DNA of 64,000 nucleotides from Rhodobacteraceae bacterium LNNU 3342 (GCA_008711135.1 VUAW01000004.1:1-64000), one strand, 5' to 3'. Counted from the first letter of the stretch, positions 1-8,050 are shown. A program made the numbers and translations. Notes: generated by a model from the sequence alone, not told the origin.

Positions 1-73
1 CCAGTTTGAAGCACGATCAGCCCGCCCTGTGAATCCCTTTTGTCAACACGACCTAGAGGACCTGCTGGATTGA
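1..73. other. short left-edge stretch without a recognisable gene
   Basis: These bases precede the stop codon of the leftward DUF502 gene. I see no ribosome binding site, hairpin or coding frame that can be supported. It may be the start of an intergenic region whose other gene lies outside the window. Confidence 0.4.
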
Positions 74-754
74 TCACTTCGGGACCGGCAGGCGCGGGTC
101 TTTCGGGTTGGGATAGACAAGCCCGGCAGAAATCACGAGCTTGGCCGCATCCTCAATCTTCATGTCCAGCAGGATGACGTCGCTTTCCGGCACGAAAAGC
201 AGGAAGCCGGAGGTTGGGTTGGGCGTCGTCGGCAGAAAGACAGAAAGCAGCTTGCCTTCGACCGGAACTCGGGCGGCGATTTCGCCCTTAGCGTTCGTTG
301 AGACGAAACCCACTGCCCAAAGCCCCGGCCGAGGGTATTGCACAAGGCAGGCACGGTCGAAACTGGTTTCGGTTTGGGCAAAGACAGTTTCAGCGATCTG
401 CTTGGTCCCGCCATAGATGGACCGCACGATGGGCATCCTGTCCACCAGGCTTTCGCCCCAGGCGATCAGCGAGCGGCCGATCAGCCCCTTGGCCATCCAG
501 CCCACAAGGACTGTGAACACCAGGAAGATGATCACGCCCAGCCCGCGCACATCGTGACCGATGTAGGCGTGCGGGCGGTAGGGGGCTGGTACGAAGGGAA
601 GCACCCAGCCGTCGATCCAGCCGATGGCCGCCCAGATCAGCCACAAGGTGAGGCTGATGGGAAGAATGACGACAAGGCCCGTCAGGAAGCTGCCGCGCAG
701 CCGGCCGAAGAGGGTCCGGCGACGCGGAGGGGGAAGCAGATCGTTGTTTGTCAT
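74..754 (-). CDS. DUF502 family inner-membrane protein
   Basis: This 226-residue protein has two strong hydrophobic segments (about residues 22-48 and 70-95) after a basic N-terminus, then a soluble domain. The family hallmarks PIVRSIYGGTKQI and PTTPNPTSGF are both visible and place it in DUF502, a widespread bacterial membrane family with no established biochemical role. I start it at the ATG at 754 (MTNNDLLPPP); an in-frame extension to 808 is GC-rich and unlike the family. It lies 71 bases beyond psuG in the same direction and could share its transcript. Family assignment is confident, function unknown. Confidence 0.85.
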   Translation of the reverse strand: MTNNDLLPPPRRRTLFGRLRGSFLTGLVVILPISLTLWLIWAAIGWIDGWVLPFVPAPYRPHAYIGHDVRGLGVIIFLVFTVLVGWMAKGLIGRSLIAWGESLVDRMPIVRSIYGGTKQIAETVFAQTETSFDRACLVQYPRPGLWAVGFVSTNAKGEIAARVPVEGKLLSVFLPTTPNPTSGFLLFVPESDVILLDMKIEDAAKLVISAGLVYPNPKDPRLPVPK

Positions 755-825
755 GGCTCGGGCGCGGAAGGTTTCGTGCACCCTAGGACCCGGCCCAGCC
801 AATGACAATGGCTTCCGTCAGGGGA

Positions 826-1746
826 TCATCCCGCTTGTCGCGACGAAATCTCTTGCGCGATGGCGGCGGCGAGGCGGGCGTTGTTTTCGACAAGCGCGAT
901 GTTGGCTGCCAGCGACGCGCCGGAGGTCAGTTCGAAGATCCGCTGAAGCAGGAAGGGCGTGACCGACTTGGCGGCAATTCCGACAGCCTCGGCTTCGGCC
1001 AGCGCCTGCTCGATGACCGGGATCATCTGGTCGCGGGGGATTTCGGCTTCGACTGGAATCGGGTTGGCGATCAGTTGCCCCCCGGGCAGGCCAAGCTGGG
1101 CGCGCATCAGGTGAGCGGCGGCGATTTCGGCTGCGCTTTCCATCCGCAACGGTGTAGGCAGGCCGGAGCTGCGCGACCAGAAAGCCGGAAGCTCGTTCTG
1201 GCCAAGCGTGATCACTGGGACGCCGAAGGTTTCAAGAACCTCGAGCGTCTTGGGCAGGTCGAGGATGGCCTTAGCCCCGGCGGCAACAACGCTGACTGCG
1301 GTTTCGGACAGTTCACGCAGGTCGGCCGAGATGTCGAAGCTGGTTTCTGCCCCGCGGTGGACGCCCCCTATGCCGCCCGTGGCGAAGACGGCAATTCCCG
1401 CCAGCTTGGCGCAGATCATCGTGGCGGCGACGGTGGTGGCCCCAATCCGCCGCATTGCGAGGCAAGCGGCAAGGTCGGCACGGCTGAGCTTCATGACGTC
1501 CTGGGCCTGTCCAAGTGCATCAAGCTCATCGCTCGTCAGGCCGATGTGGATGGCGCCGTTCATGACGGCGATCGTGGCCGGCACGGCGCCTGCGTCACGG
1601 ATCACCTGTTCGACACGGCGCGCAGCCTCGACGTTCTGCGGGAAGGGCATGCCGTGGGTGATGATCGTGGATTCCAGCGCAACGATGGGCGCGCCTTTGG
1701 CCCGGGCGGCTTCGACCTCGGGCGCGAAGATGAGGGGGGCGTTCAT
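826..1746 (-). CDS. psuG: pseudouridine-5'-phosphate glycosidase
   Basis: PsuG reversibly splits pseudouridine 5'-phosphate into uracil and ribose 5-phosphate, breaking the C-C glycosidic bond in the cytosol. The 306 residues match the usual family length. The diagnostic ALESTIITHGMPFPQN block (residues 23-38), the GGIGGVHRGAETSFDIS block (about 124-140) and the catalytic lysine in GAKAILD (K159) are all present. Its ATG overlaps the stop of the upstream PfkB kinase by four bases, indicating translational coupling. The pair forms the complete two-step pseudouridine salvage route. Confidence 0.95.
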   Translation of the reverse strand: MNAPLIFAPEVEAARAKGAPIVALESTIITHGMPFPQNVEAARRVEQVIRDAGAVPATIAVMNGAIHIGLTSDELDALGQAQDVMKLSRADLAACLAMRRIGATTVAATMICAKLAGIAVFATGGIGGVHRGAETSFDISADLRELSETAVSVVAAGAKAILDLPKTLEVLETFGVPVITLGQNELPAFWSRSSGLPTPLRMESAAEIAAAHLMRAQLGLPGGQLIANPIPVEAEIPRDQMIPVIEQALAEAEAVGIAAKSVTPFLLQRIFELTSGASLAANIALVENNARLAAAIAQEISSRQAG

Positions 1747-2624
1747 GAACCGATATCTCCTGAAACATAGTCGGCGGCGGCGGCAAGGGCGCCTTCCAGT
1801 GCCGCCTGCCGTCCGGCACCCGCGGTTTCGGCCGCAATATGGGCCGCCATAAAGGTGTCGCCGGCGCCTGTGACCCGCGTCACAAGCACCTGCGGGGGCA
1901 TGGCCGTCAGCACACCATGGGCATTGCCATCGGCGCAGGCGCGGCCGCCGTCGGTCACCAGCACCCGGGCCGCGCCCCGGTCCACCAGTGCCCGCGCTGC
2001 CTGTTCGGCATCGCTAAAGCGCGTCATGCAGAGCAAGCTCGCCTCTTCGAGGTTGACGTAAAGCGTCGCGCGCGGCGACTGCAGAAGCGGCATTAGCCGT
2101 TCCGCCTTGCCCGGGCTGGCCGGCGCGACACGCAAGTCGGCGCGTGCAAACAAGGAACTTTGCGCGATCTGGGACAAAAGCGCCTCGGTCAGGTTGCCGT
2201 CCAGCGCAACCGGGCCGGTCCAGTCACCAAGCAGCCCTTCTGCCAGCGGGCGGAGGATCTTGTCGCCTGCAGCCTCAAGCGAATGGGCGTCGGCGATGGC
2301 GGCGACCAGGCCGTTCGCGCCTTCAATTGCCATGTAGCGATCGGTGGGCAGGTCGTCCGAAATATAGATGTGGTCGGTCACCATGCCCATCCGGGCGCAG
2401 GTGGCCAGCAGTTCCCGCCCCTCTGCGTCGCGTCCCATCGCGGTCAGAAGCGCGGGTGTCAGGCCGAACCGGCGCAGGGTCATGGCGATGTTCATCGCGA
2501 CGCCGCCGGGAACGCGGGTGATCCGGCCGGGAACGTCGCTTCCCAGCCGCATCGTCGCGGCGGAACGGCCGATGATGTCCCAAAGAACCGAGCCGATGCA
2601 GAGGATGTCAGGTGTGATGGTCAT
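1743..2624 (-). CDS. psuK: PfkB-family kinase, probable pseudouridine kinase
   Basis: This is a 293-residue ribokinase/PfkB-fold sugar kinase. The N-terminal ILCIGSVLWDI strand, the PGGVAMNIA substrate loop and the C-terminal GAGDTF motif with the catalytic aspartate are visible. PfkB kinases vary in substrate, so pseudouridine specificity is inferred mainly from the four-base overlap with psuG. Unlike some PsuK proteins there is no N-terminal helix-turn-helix domain. I use the ATG at 2624 because the family sequence begins there; the upstream extension overlaps the rpsB leader on the other strand. The gene diverges from rpsB. Confidence 0.88.
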   Translation of the reverse strand: MTITPDILCIGSVLWDIIGRSAATMRLGSDVPGRITRVPGGVAMNIAMTLRRFGLTPALLTAMGRDAEGRELLATCARMGMVTDHIYISDDLPTDRYMAIEGANGLVAAIADAHSLEAAGDKILRPLAEGLLGDWTGPVALDGNLTEALLSQIAQSSLFARADLRVAPASPGKAERLMPLLQSPRATLYVNLEEASLLCMTRFSDAEQAARALVDRGAARVLVTDGGRACADGNAHGVLTAMPPQVLVTRVTGAGDTFMAAHIAAETAGAGRQAALEGALAAAADYVSGDIGS

Positions 2625-2672
2625 GTCGCGTCTCTTGCCTCGGGTACAGGACCTGCGCAAGGGCGAACGGGC

Positions 2673-2700
2673 TTGCCACGCGCGGAAAAACGCGCTATGG
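2673..2700 (+). promoter_or_regulatory. candidate rpsB promoter
   Basis: TTGCCA at 2673-2678 and CTATGG at 2695-2700, 16 bases apart, could be the -35 and -10 of the rpsB-tsf transcript. The match to the vegetative consensus is moderate. The position is right for a leader of about 110 bases. Confidence 0.35.
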
Positions 2701-2715
2701 GGCGCGCACTTCACA

Positions 2716-2787
2716 GGCGGGGCCGGGCCTTTCAGGGAGACATCCTGACAGGTCCACCGGTTGGGCGAAAGCCTGAAAAGCCCCGCC
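2716..2787 (+). promoter_or_regulatory. structured 5' leader of rpsB
   Basis: GGCGGGGC (2716-2723) and GCCCCGCC (2780-2787) are perfect complements and can close a domain just upstream of the rpsB ribosome binding site. Inside lie a hairpin TCAGG/CCTGA (2732-2736 with 2744-2748) and a GAAA-capped GGC/GCC hairpin (2764-2773). S2 autoregulation through the rpsB leader is known in Escherichia coli. A similar role here is inference. Confidence 0.45.
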
Positions 2788-2814
2788 AAGGCGCAAACCG
2801 GAAAGGAACACGAT

Positions 2815-3573
2815 ATGGCGCTTCCCGATTTCTCGATGCGTCAGCTTCTTGAAGCTGGCGTTCACTACGGTCACCAGACGCAGCGCTGGAACCCCCGCAT
2901 GGCCGAGTTCATCTATGGTGAACGCAACGGCATCCACATCCTCGACCTGACGCAGACCGTCCCGATGCTGGACGCCGCGCTGAACGTCGTGCGCGAAACC
3001 GTCGCCAAGGGCGGCCGGATCCTGTTCGTCGGCACCAAGCGCCAGGCCCAGAAGCCGATCGCCGAAGCGGCCGAGCGTTGCGCGCAGTACTACATGAACC
3101 ACCGCTGGCTGGGCGGCACGCTCACCAACTGGAAAACCGTGTCGCAGTCGATCGCGCGTCTGAAGCAGATCGACGAGCTGATGGCACAAGGCGCCGAAGG
3201 CCTGACCAAGAAAGAGCGTCTGGGCATGGAGCGCGAGCAGGCCAAGCTGCAGGCGAGCCTGGGCGGCATCCGCGACATGGGCGGCGTTCCGGACCTGCTG
3301 TTCGTCATCGACGTGAGCAAGGAAGACCTTGCCATCGCCGAAGCACAGAAGCTGGGCATCCCGGTTGTGGCCGTGGTTGACACCAACTGCTCGCCCAAAG
3401 GCGTGGACTATATCATTCCGGGCAACGACGACGCGGCTCGCGCAATCGCGCTCTACTGCGATCTGGTTTCGCGCGCTGCACTCGACGGCATGTCGGCCCA
3501 GCTGGGTGCTGCAGGCGTTGACCTTGGTGCGCTGGAAGAGGCGCCCGAGGAAGAGACCATCGCCGAGGCCTGA
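2815..3573 (+). CDS. rpsB: 30S ribosomal protein S2
   Basis: S2 binds the head-body junction of the 30S subunit and is needed for S1 binding. The 252-residue sequence begins [15 protein letters not shown] and contains the [15 protein letters not shown] and [14 protein letters not shown] blocks typical of S2. The ATG at 2815 follows a GGAAAGGA ribosome binding site and gives the family N-terminus; an in-frame TTG at 2761 lies inside the structured leader and is rejected. The acidic C-terminal tail ([12 protein letters not shown]) is usual for alphaproteobacteria. It is followed by tsf, the near-universal arrangement, with a hairpin between. Confidence 0.98.
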   Translation: MALPDFSMRQLLEAGVHYGHQTQRWNPRMAEFIYGERNGIHILDLTQTVPMLDAALNVVRETVAKGGRILFVGTKRQAQKPIAEAAERCAQYYMNHRWLGGTLTNWKTVSQSIARLKQIDELMAQGAEGLTKKERLGMEREQAKLQASLGGIRDMGGVPDLLFVIDVSKEDLAIAEAQKLGIPVVAVVDTNCSPKGVDYIIPGNDDAARAIALYCDLVSRAALDGMSAQLGAAGVDLGALEEAPEEETIAEA

Positions 3574-3598
3574 GTGCCCGCGTAACTCGATTGTTACA

Positions 3599-3619
3599 GG
3601 GCGGGGATATTCCCCGCCC
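3599..3619 (+). terminator. intercistronic hairpin between rpsB and tsf
   Basis: A perfect nine-base-pair stem (GGGCGGGGA at 3599-3607 with TCCCCGCCC at 3611-3619) with a three-base loop sits 28 bases before tsf. No long T run follows, only TTTT within the tsf leader. It is more likely an attenuator or mRNA-stability element that sets the S2 to EF-Ts ratio than a full terminator. Confidence 0.6.
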
Positions 3620-3647
3620 GACGCAACCAATTTTGAGGAGAAGCCAA

Positions 3648-4523
3648 ATGGCGATCACCGCTCAGATGGTGAAGGAACTGCGCGAGTCCACCGGCGCAGG
3701 CATGATGGACGCGAAGAAAGCCCTGACGGAAACCAACGGCGACATGGAAGCCGCGGTTGACTGGCTGCGCACCAAAGGCTTGGCGAAAGCTGCGAAGAAG
3801 TCGGGCCGTACGGCTGCCGAAGGTCTTGTCGGCGTGGCCGTAGCCGGTGGCAAGGGCGTCGCGGTCGAGCTGAACTCGGAAACCGACTTCGTTGCGAAGA
3901 ACGCGGACTTCCAGAAGCTCGTCTCCTCCTTCACCGAAGCCGCGCTGAACGTGTCGGACATCGACGCGCTGAAAGCCGCAGAGGTGAACGGCAAGCCGGT
4001 CGAGACCGTGCTGAACGAAGCCATCGCCGTGATCGGCGAGAACATGACCCTGCGCCGGATGGCTGTGCTGGAAGGCGAAACAGTTGTTTCCTACGTCCAC
4101 AACGCCGCAGCGGACAACATGGGCAAGATCGGCGTGCTGGTCGCGCTGAAAGGCACCGACAACGGCATTGGCAAGCAGATCGCGATGCACGTGGCCGCGA
4201 CAAACCCGGCCTCGCTGTCCGAAGCTGACCTCGACCCGGCGCTGGTGGAGCGTGAGAAGACCGTGCTGAGCGAGCAGGCGCGCGAGTCCGGCAAGCCGGA
4301 AGCCGTGATCGAGAAGATGATCGTTGGCCGGATGGCCAAGTTCTTCGAAGAAGTCACGCTGCTGGGCCAGAAGTTCGTGATTAACCCCGACGTCACCGTG
4401 GCGCAGGCTGCCAAGGATGCGGGCGTTGAGGTTCTTGGCTTTGTCCGCATGTCGGTCGGCGAAGGCATCGAGAAAGAGAAAGAGGACTTCGCCGCCGAGG
4501 TTGCCAAGACCTTGGCCGGCTGA
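3648..4523 (+). CDS. tsf: elongation factor Ts
   Basis: EF-Ts is the guanine nucleotide exchange factor that regenerates EF-Tu-GTP from EF-Tu-GDP. The 291-residue protein opens with the UBA-like domain ([20 protein letters not shown], then [13 protein letters not shown]) and has the TDFVAKN motif that contacts EF-Tu (about residues 80-86), followed by the dimerisation-type core repeats. The ATG at 3648 has a TTGAGGAG ribosome binding site. It is second in the rpsB-tsf operon and ends just before a pair of strong hairpins. Confidence 0.98.
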   Translation: MAITAQMVKELRESTGAGMMDAKKALTETNGDMEAAVDWLRTKGLAKAAKKSGRTAAEGLVGVAVAGGKGVAVELNSETDFVAKNADFQKLVSSFTEAALNVSDIDALKAAEVNGKPVETVLNEAIAVIGENMTLRRMAVLEGETVVSYVHNAAADNMGKIGVLVALKGTDNGIGKQIAMHVAATNPASLSEADLDPALVEREKTVLSEQARESGKPEAVIEKMIVGRMAKFFEEVTLLGQKFVINPDVTVAQAAKDAGVEVLGFVRMSVGEGIEKEKEDFAAEVAKTLAG

Positions 4524-4535
4524 GTTGCTTGAATA

Positions 4536-4589
4536 GCGGGGCCCATGTGGCCCCGCAAAAAGAAAAGACGCCCTGCGGGGCGTCTTTTT
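4536..4589 (+). terminator. double hairpin terminator after tsf
   Basis: Two hairpins follow the tsf stop. The first is GCGGGGCC/GGCCCCGC (4536-4543 with 4549-4556). The second is GACGCCC/GGGCGTC (4567-4573 with 4578-4584), extended by an A-T pairing and ended by TTTTT at 4585-4589. The second is a classic intrinsic terminator. Its A-rich 5' side makes it bidirectional, so it may also stop transcripts from the leftward luxR-type gene. Confidence 0.9.
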
Positions 4590-4907
4590 AGTATGACAAG
4601 CCAGCGTTCAAGCGCTGTCTCCCGCACCCGTTCTGGGTCGTTTGGAAAAAATCTACTCGTTACAATGTACAGATCCGGGCCTGAGCAGGCACACGGAGGG
4701 CAGATCAATATGCCGCGCGTGCCTTCTCGTACGTCCCGGTGGACGCGTTGGCCCCTGAAATTACAGAACCCGCGGCGCCCGTTGTCCCTGGCAATGCCAC
4801 CACTCACGGAACGGCACTACTCTGTCATTTTACAGGAGACCCGAGTAGTAAGGGATTCCGTACCCCAACCCCGGTGAATTTTCCTTTTTCCGTTCGACGG
4901 CATCAGC
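4590..4907. other. gene-poor gap between tsf and the LuxR-type gene
   Basis: No supported gene. The stretch has a TACAAT box (4661-4666), a GGAGGG (4695-4700) nine bases before an ATG at 4710 that opens a 55-codon frame, and an inverted repeat ACTACTC/GAGTAGT (4817-4823 with 4843-4849) around CTGTCATTTTACAG (4822-4835). The short frame uses codons such as TTA, GTA and AGG that are uncommon in neighbouring genes, so I do not call it coding. A small RNA or decayed gene is possible. Confidence 0.4.
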
Positions 4908-5717
4908 CTAGCTGGCGGCGCGGTTGATTCGGCTTTCGGGGATCGGGTCCTTGAAGGGGGTCCCCACGAAAATCTGGTTCTGAAGCGTAGCCTTCAGCAC
5001 CGCCTGCGCGGTCGTGGTGACATTGAGCGTTTCACGCGCAAGGCGCAGGTGCTTTTCTACGGTGGCCGGTGTCACCGACATGATGGTGGCGATGTCGAGC
5101 GTCGTCTTGCCTTCGCCAACCCATTCCAGCACCTCGCGCTGCCTGAGGGTCAGAGGGCGGCGGTAGCTGCTGTAGGGCAGGGCGACGATCCGCATATGGG
5201 CGATGTTGTTCAGAACCTCGAGCTCCTGGCCGTGGCGCGCCCAGATCTCGTCCACCTCATCCTGGCTAACAGATGGGTCCGCACCAAGGCCGATGCACCC
5301 CTTGGTGCGGCTGGATGTTTCCTTGAAGCTGATCGTGTAGCCACTGTTCATGCCATAGGGACTGGCAAAGGCGATGAAGTCTTGTTCCTCTGGCGAAAGC
5401 TCGCCCTTGGCATAGGCCTCGCCCACGACGCGCCAGCTGCAGGCGCCGGCATTCTGGAAGGCCCACCGTACCATGGGCGCTGAGCGATAGAGCCCCTGAG
5501 AGACATAGGTTTCAAGGAATTTCCCGCCGATGTTGCTGAGGACAACCAGATCATCGGGATCGCCGTATGAATTGTTGCTCCGGAAGCGGGTGAACCCGTA
5601 AAGCAGACGTGTGAAACCGTACTGGGCCATTTTGTCGGTATGGATGGCCCAGACCTCGGCAACGTCAGAGGCTGCGACGACGGCCTCAAGATATGTCAGC
5701 ATTTCATTTCCGTCCAC
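4908..5717 (-). CDS. LuxR-family regulator with degenerate autoinducer-binding domain
   Basis: A 269-residue two-domain regulator: an N-terminal autoinducer-binding-like domain (about residues 10-170) and a C-terminal GerE-type helix-turn-helix (PLTLRQREVLEWVGEGKTT onward, about 188-245). No luxI-type synthase is in the window, so it is a LuxR solo here. Aligning by eye to TraR, the AHL-contacting Trp57 is Phe (F67) and Asp70 is Ala (A80, in YRSAPMV), while Tyr61 (Y71) and Trp85 (W95) remain. The ligand may therefore not be a standard acyl-homoserine lactone. The start is GTG 5717 or ATG 5702; both have a purine-rich upstream stretch. Confidence 0.85.
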   Translation of the reverse strand: MDGNEMLTYLEAVVAASDVAEVWAIHTDKMAQYGFTRLLYGFTRFRSNNSYGDPDDLVVLSNIGGKFLETYVSQGLYRSAPMVRWAFQNAGACSWRVVGEAYAKGELSPEEQDFIAFASPYGMNSGYTISFKETSSRTKGCIGLGADPSVSQDEVDEIWARHGQELEVLNNIAHMRIVALPYSSYRRPLTLRQREVLEWVGEGKTTLDIATIMSVTPATVEKHLRLARETLNVTTTAQAVLKATLQNQIFVGTPFKDPIPESRINRAAS

Positions 5718-5920
5718 ACAGGCCGAGGTGCCGACCAGAGGGTCATCGGCAACGCTGGCATGATTACCTCAACGTCTTCTGTCGGGCAGAAAAGGCCCGC
5801 GCGGCGCCTTGCATGATTCTGCCAGTCCTCCACCAAGGGAACTTGGGGGAAGCAGAGCCTTTACAGTGAAGCCTCAGGTTGAAGAAATGAAATTTTCGCC
5901 AACAATGCCTTTTCCAGGCG
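5718..5920. other. upstream region of the LuxR-type gene
   Basis: This 203-base gap separates the luxR-type gene from the phosphatase gene, both leftward. It probably holds the luxR-type promoter, but no clear -35/-10 pair is seen. A short hairpin CGGGC/GCCCG (5783-5787 with 5795-5799) could form in the leader. I find no lux-box dyad. Confidence 0.3.
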
Positions 5921-6571
5921 TCAGGCCGGCGCCGCCACATGAGCCAGCAGGGAACGGAAGTCGTCGAATGCCAGCAGATGGGGCAGGGAGGTGACATCTG
6001 CCTTACGATAGCCTTCGGTGAACAGGGCGAAGCCAACGCCTGCGCGCTTGGCTGTTTCGGCATCCACCTCGCTATCGCCTACAAATAGGGCGTCTGCCAC
6101 CTGCAGTTCCTGCATGCACTGCAATAGCGGCGCCGGATCGGGCTTGCGCTGTGGCAGGCTGTCGCCGCCGATGACCGAGGCGAACCGCCCGATTAACCCG
6201 AAGTGCGCGAGAACGCTTTGCGTGGGGACCAGCGGCTTGTTCGTGCAAAGGCCAAGCGGCAGGCCGAGGTCTGCCAGTGCGTCGAGGCATTCGATCACGC
6301 CGTCATAGAGCCGCGTCAGGTCCACAGCCGTTTCGTAATGTTCAAGAAACCGCCCCAGAAGCCGCGCCGAAAGTTCCGGTTCCGGCGGCAGACCTACAGC
6401 TTGCATCACCCGTGCGACAAGCACAGGCGCGCCGTTGCCGATAAAGCCCCGAACGGTAGCAAAGGGCAGGGGCGCGATACCCTCTGCCGCCAGCATCAGC
6501 GAGACACAGCGATGAATGTCCGGAGCCGAGTCGACCAACGTGCCGTCGAGGTCGAAGATGACTGCGTTCAT
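5921..6571 (-). CDS. gph: phosphoglycolate phosphatase-like HAD hydrolase
   Basis: A 216-residue HAD-superfamily phosphatase. Motif I (VIFDLDGTLVDSAPD, residues 4-18) carries the nucleophilic and acid/base aspartates; the helical cap with GAPVLVARVM, motif II in GLCTNKP, the QRKPDP motif III lysine and VGDSEVDAETAKRAGVGF motif IV all follow. This layout matches Gph, which removes 2-phosphoglycolate made by RuBisCO oxygenation or DNA repair; close HAD relatives cannot be excluded. The ATG at 6571 has a GGAAG ribosome binding site and overlaps the upstream gene's stop by four bases, so the two are coupled. rpe lies nearby. Confidence 0.85.
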   Translation of the reverse strand: MNAVIFDLDGTLVDSAPDIHRCVSLMLAAEGIAPLPFATVRGFIGNGAPVLVARVMQAVGLPPEPELSARLLGRFLEHYETAVDLTRLYDGVIECLDALADLGLPLGLCTNKPLVPTQSVLAHFGLIGRFASVIGGDSLPQRKPDPAPLLQCMQELQVADALFVGDSEVDAETAKRAGVGFALFTEGYRKADVTSLPHLLAFDDFRSLLAHVAAPA

Positions 6572-7122
6572 TCCTGCTTCCACTTGATCGAACATCCCAT
6601 TGAGGGCGTCTGTTCCCGCGGGCCTTCGCCTGTGGCTGCGATCTGCTTCATTGCCTCGAACAGTTCACGCGGCGCATCGGGCTGGGCCGGCTTCCGACCT
6701 GAGGCATCAAGCCGCCCCCGATATTGCAGCTTCAGATCGGCATTGAAGCCGAAGAAGTCTGGGGTGCAGGCGGCGCCATAAGCCCTTGCCACCGTCTGGT
6801 CGGCATCATGAAGATAAGGGAAAGGCAGCGCCCGATCGCGGGCCAAGGCCTTCATGTTCTCGAAACTGTCATCGGGATAGCGTTCGGCATCGTTCGAACA
6901 GATTGCGGCCACGCCCACGCCGGCGACCAGCAGCTCTCTCGCGTCGCGGATGATGCGATCCAGCACCGCAAGCACATAAGGGCAGTGGTTGCATATGAAC
7001 ATGATCAACGTGCCGCGCGGACCTGCCAGTTCTTGCAACGACACGAGGCGGCCCTCGGTCGATGGCAGCACGAACTCTGGCGCGGGGCGACCGAAGTCGC
7101 AGACAGGAGGCGTGACAGCCAT
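6568..7122 (-). CDS. thioredoxin-fold protein, AhpC/TSA-like family
   Basis: A 184-residue thioredoxin-like protein. The nucleophile-loop region reads LIMFICNHCPYVL (about residues 39-51), with a CNHCP motif instead of the CPPC of oxidases, and the C-terminal GCSIKWK element marks the thioredoxin family protein subgroup common in alphaproteobacteria. There is no signal peptide, so it is cytosolic. The substrate is unknown; peroxide reduction or thiol exchange are both plausible. The ATG at 7122 has an AAGGAG site seven bases upstream. It is coupled to gph by an ATGA overlap. Confidence 0.8.
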   Translation of the reverse strand: MAVTPPVCDFGRPAPEFVLPSTEGRLVSLQELAGPRGTLIMFICNHCPYVLAVLDRIIRDARELLVAGVGVAAICSNDAERYPDDSFENMKALARDRALPFPYLHDADQTVARAYGAACTPDFFGFNADLKLQYRGRLDASGRKPAQPDAPRELFEAMKQIAATGEGPREQTPSMGCSIKWKQE

Positions 7123-7194
7123 GGCAAGCTCCTTTTCCGGATGAGGCGATTTACCCAATAAAGAGGTGAGGTTCCTGGGTTTGCAAGGGCTTGA

Positions 7195-7896
7195 TCAGGC
7201 CCGATGGCCGATTGCGCCTTCCGCTGCCTGCCGGATGGCGCGGATGTTGGCGCCATAGGACGCGGGGTTGTCGACTGAACCGCCCTTGAAGACCGCCGAG
7301 CCCGCGACCAGCACATCGGCGCCCGCGGCGGCGACCAGGGGCGCGGTTTCCGTGGTCACGCCCCCGTCGATCTCGATATGGATCGGCCGGTCGCCGATCA
7401 GGGCCCGCAGGCGGCGGGTCTTCTCGACCTGGCTGTGGATGAACTTCTGCCCGCCAAAGCCCGGGTTCACCGTCATCACGCAGATCAGGTCCACAAGGTC
7501 CAGCAGATGCTCCACCGCCTCGATCCCGGTGCCGGGGTTGAGCGCGAGGCCCGCCTTGGCGCCGGTGGCGCGGATCGCCTGCAGCGTGCGGTGGATGTGG
7601 GGGCCGGCCTCCAGATGGGCCGTGATGATATCGGCACCCGAAGCTGCAAAGGCCTCGATATACGCATCCACAGGGGCGATCATCAGGTGGACGTCCATGA
7701 CGCCCTTGATGTGCGGCCGGATCGCGGCGCAGGTTGCCGGGCCAAAAGTGATGTTGGGAACGAAGTGCCCATCCATCACGTCGACATGCACCCAGTCGGC
7801 GCCCTGATCCTCGATCGCGCGGCATTCAGCGCCGAAATTGGCGAAGTCGGCAGAAAGGATCGAGGGGGCGATCTTGATTGAACGGCTGAAGGTCAT
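7195..7896 (-). CDS. rpe: ribulose-phosphate 3-epimerase
   Basis: Rpe interconverts ribulose 5-phosphate and xylulose 5-phosphate in the pentose phosphate or Calvin pathway. The 233-residue TIM barrel shows all its marks: IAPSILSADFANFG at the N-terminus, HVDVMDGHFVPNI (metal ligands), HLMI, VMTVNPGFGGQKFI and EIDGGV near the C-terminus. I start at ATG 7896; the longer in-frame extension runs across the promoter region. It is transcribed leftward from a probable promoter at 7992-8020. The Calvin-cycle genes that often accompany rpe are not present here. Confidence 0.96.
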   Translation of the reverse strand: MTFSRSIKIAPSILSADFANFGAECRAIEDQGADWVHVDVMDGHFVPNITFGPATCAAIRPHIKGVMDVHLMIAPVDAYIEAFAASGADIITAHLEAGPHIHRTLQAIRATGAKAGLALNPGTGIEAVEHLLDLVDLICVMTVNPGFGGQKFIHSQVEKTRRLRALIGDRPIHIEIDGGVTTETAPLVAAAGADVLVAGSAVFKGGSVDNPASYGANIRAIRQAAEGAIGHRA

Positions 7897-7991
7897 GGCT
7901 GGTCTCCGGGCAAGTTGCAGCCTTTTCCCAGATGCTGTCCGGCAATGGAAGCCCTGAGAGTCTCCCCAAGTCAAATATAAACATAATACTG

Positions 7992-8020
7992 ATTATAGGA
8001 AGGCGGAGCGGACTGATTAA
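7992..8020 (-). promoter_or_regulatory. probable rpe promoter
   Basis: On the minus strand a perfect TATAAT (7992-7997) lies 17 bases downstream of TTAATC (8015-8020). It is the only AT-rich stretch before rpe and would give a leader of about 90 bases. The -35 match is weak. CGGAG/CTCCG arms (8004-8008 with 8025-8029) flank the -35 and could be an operator. Confidence 0.5.
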
Positions 8021-8050
8021 GCTACTCCGTTCCCACCTACTTCATCATTC

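Noticed and set aside
4822-4835. CTGTCATTTTACAG as a possible lux box near the LuxR-type gene
   Set aside because: The CTG and CAG arms are only eight bases apart instead of ten, and the element lies downstream of the luxR-type gene.
4710-4877. Short 55-codon frame with GGAGGG upstream
   Set aside because: Codon use (TTA, GTA, AGG, CGA) differs from neighbouring genes, and no sequence resemblance is recognised; kept only as part of the gap description.
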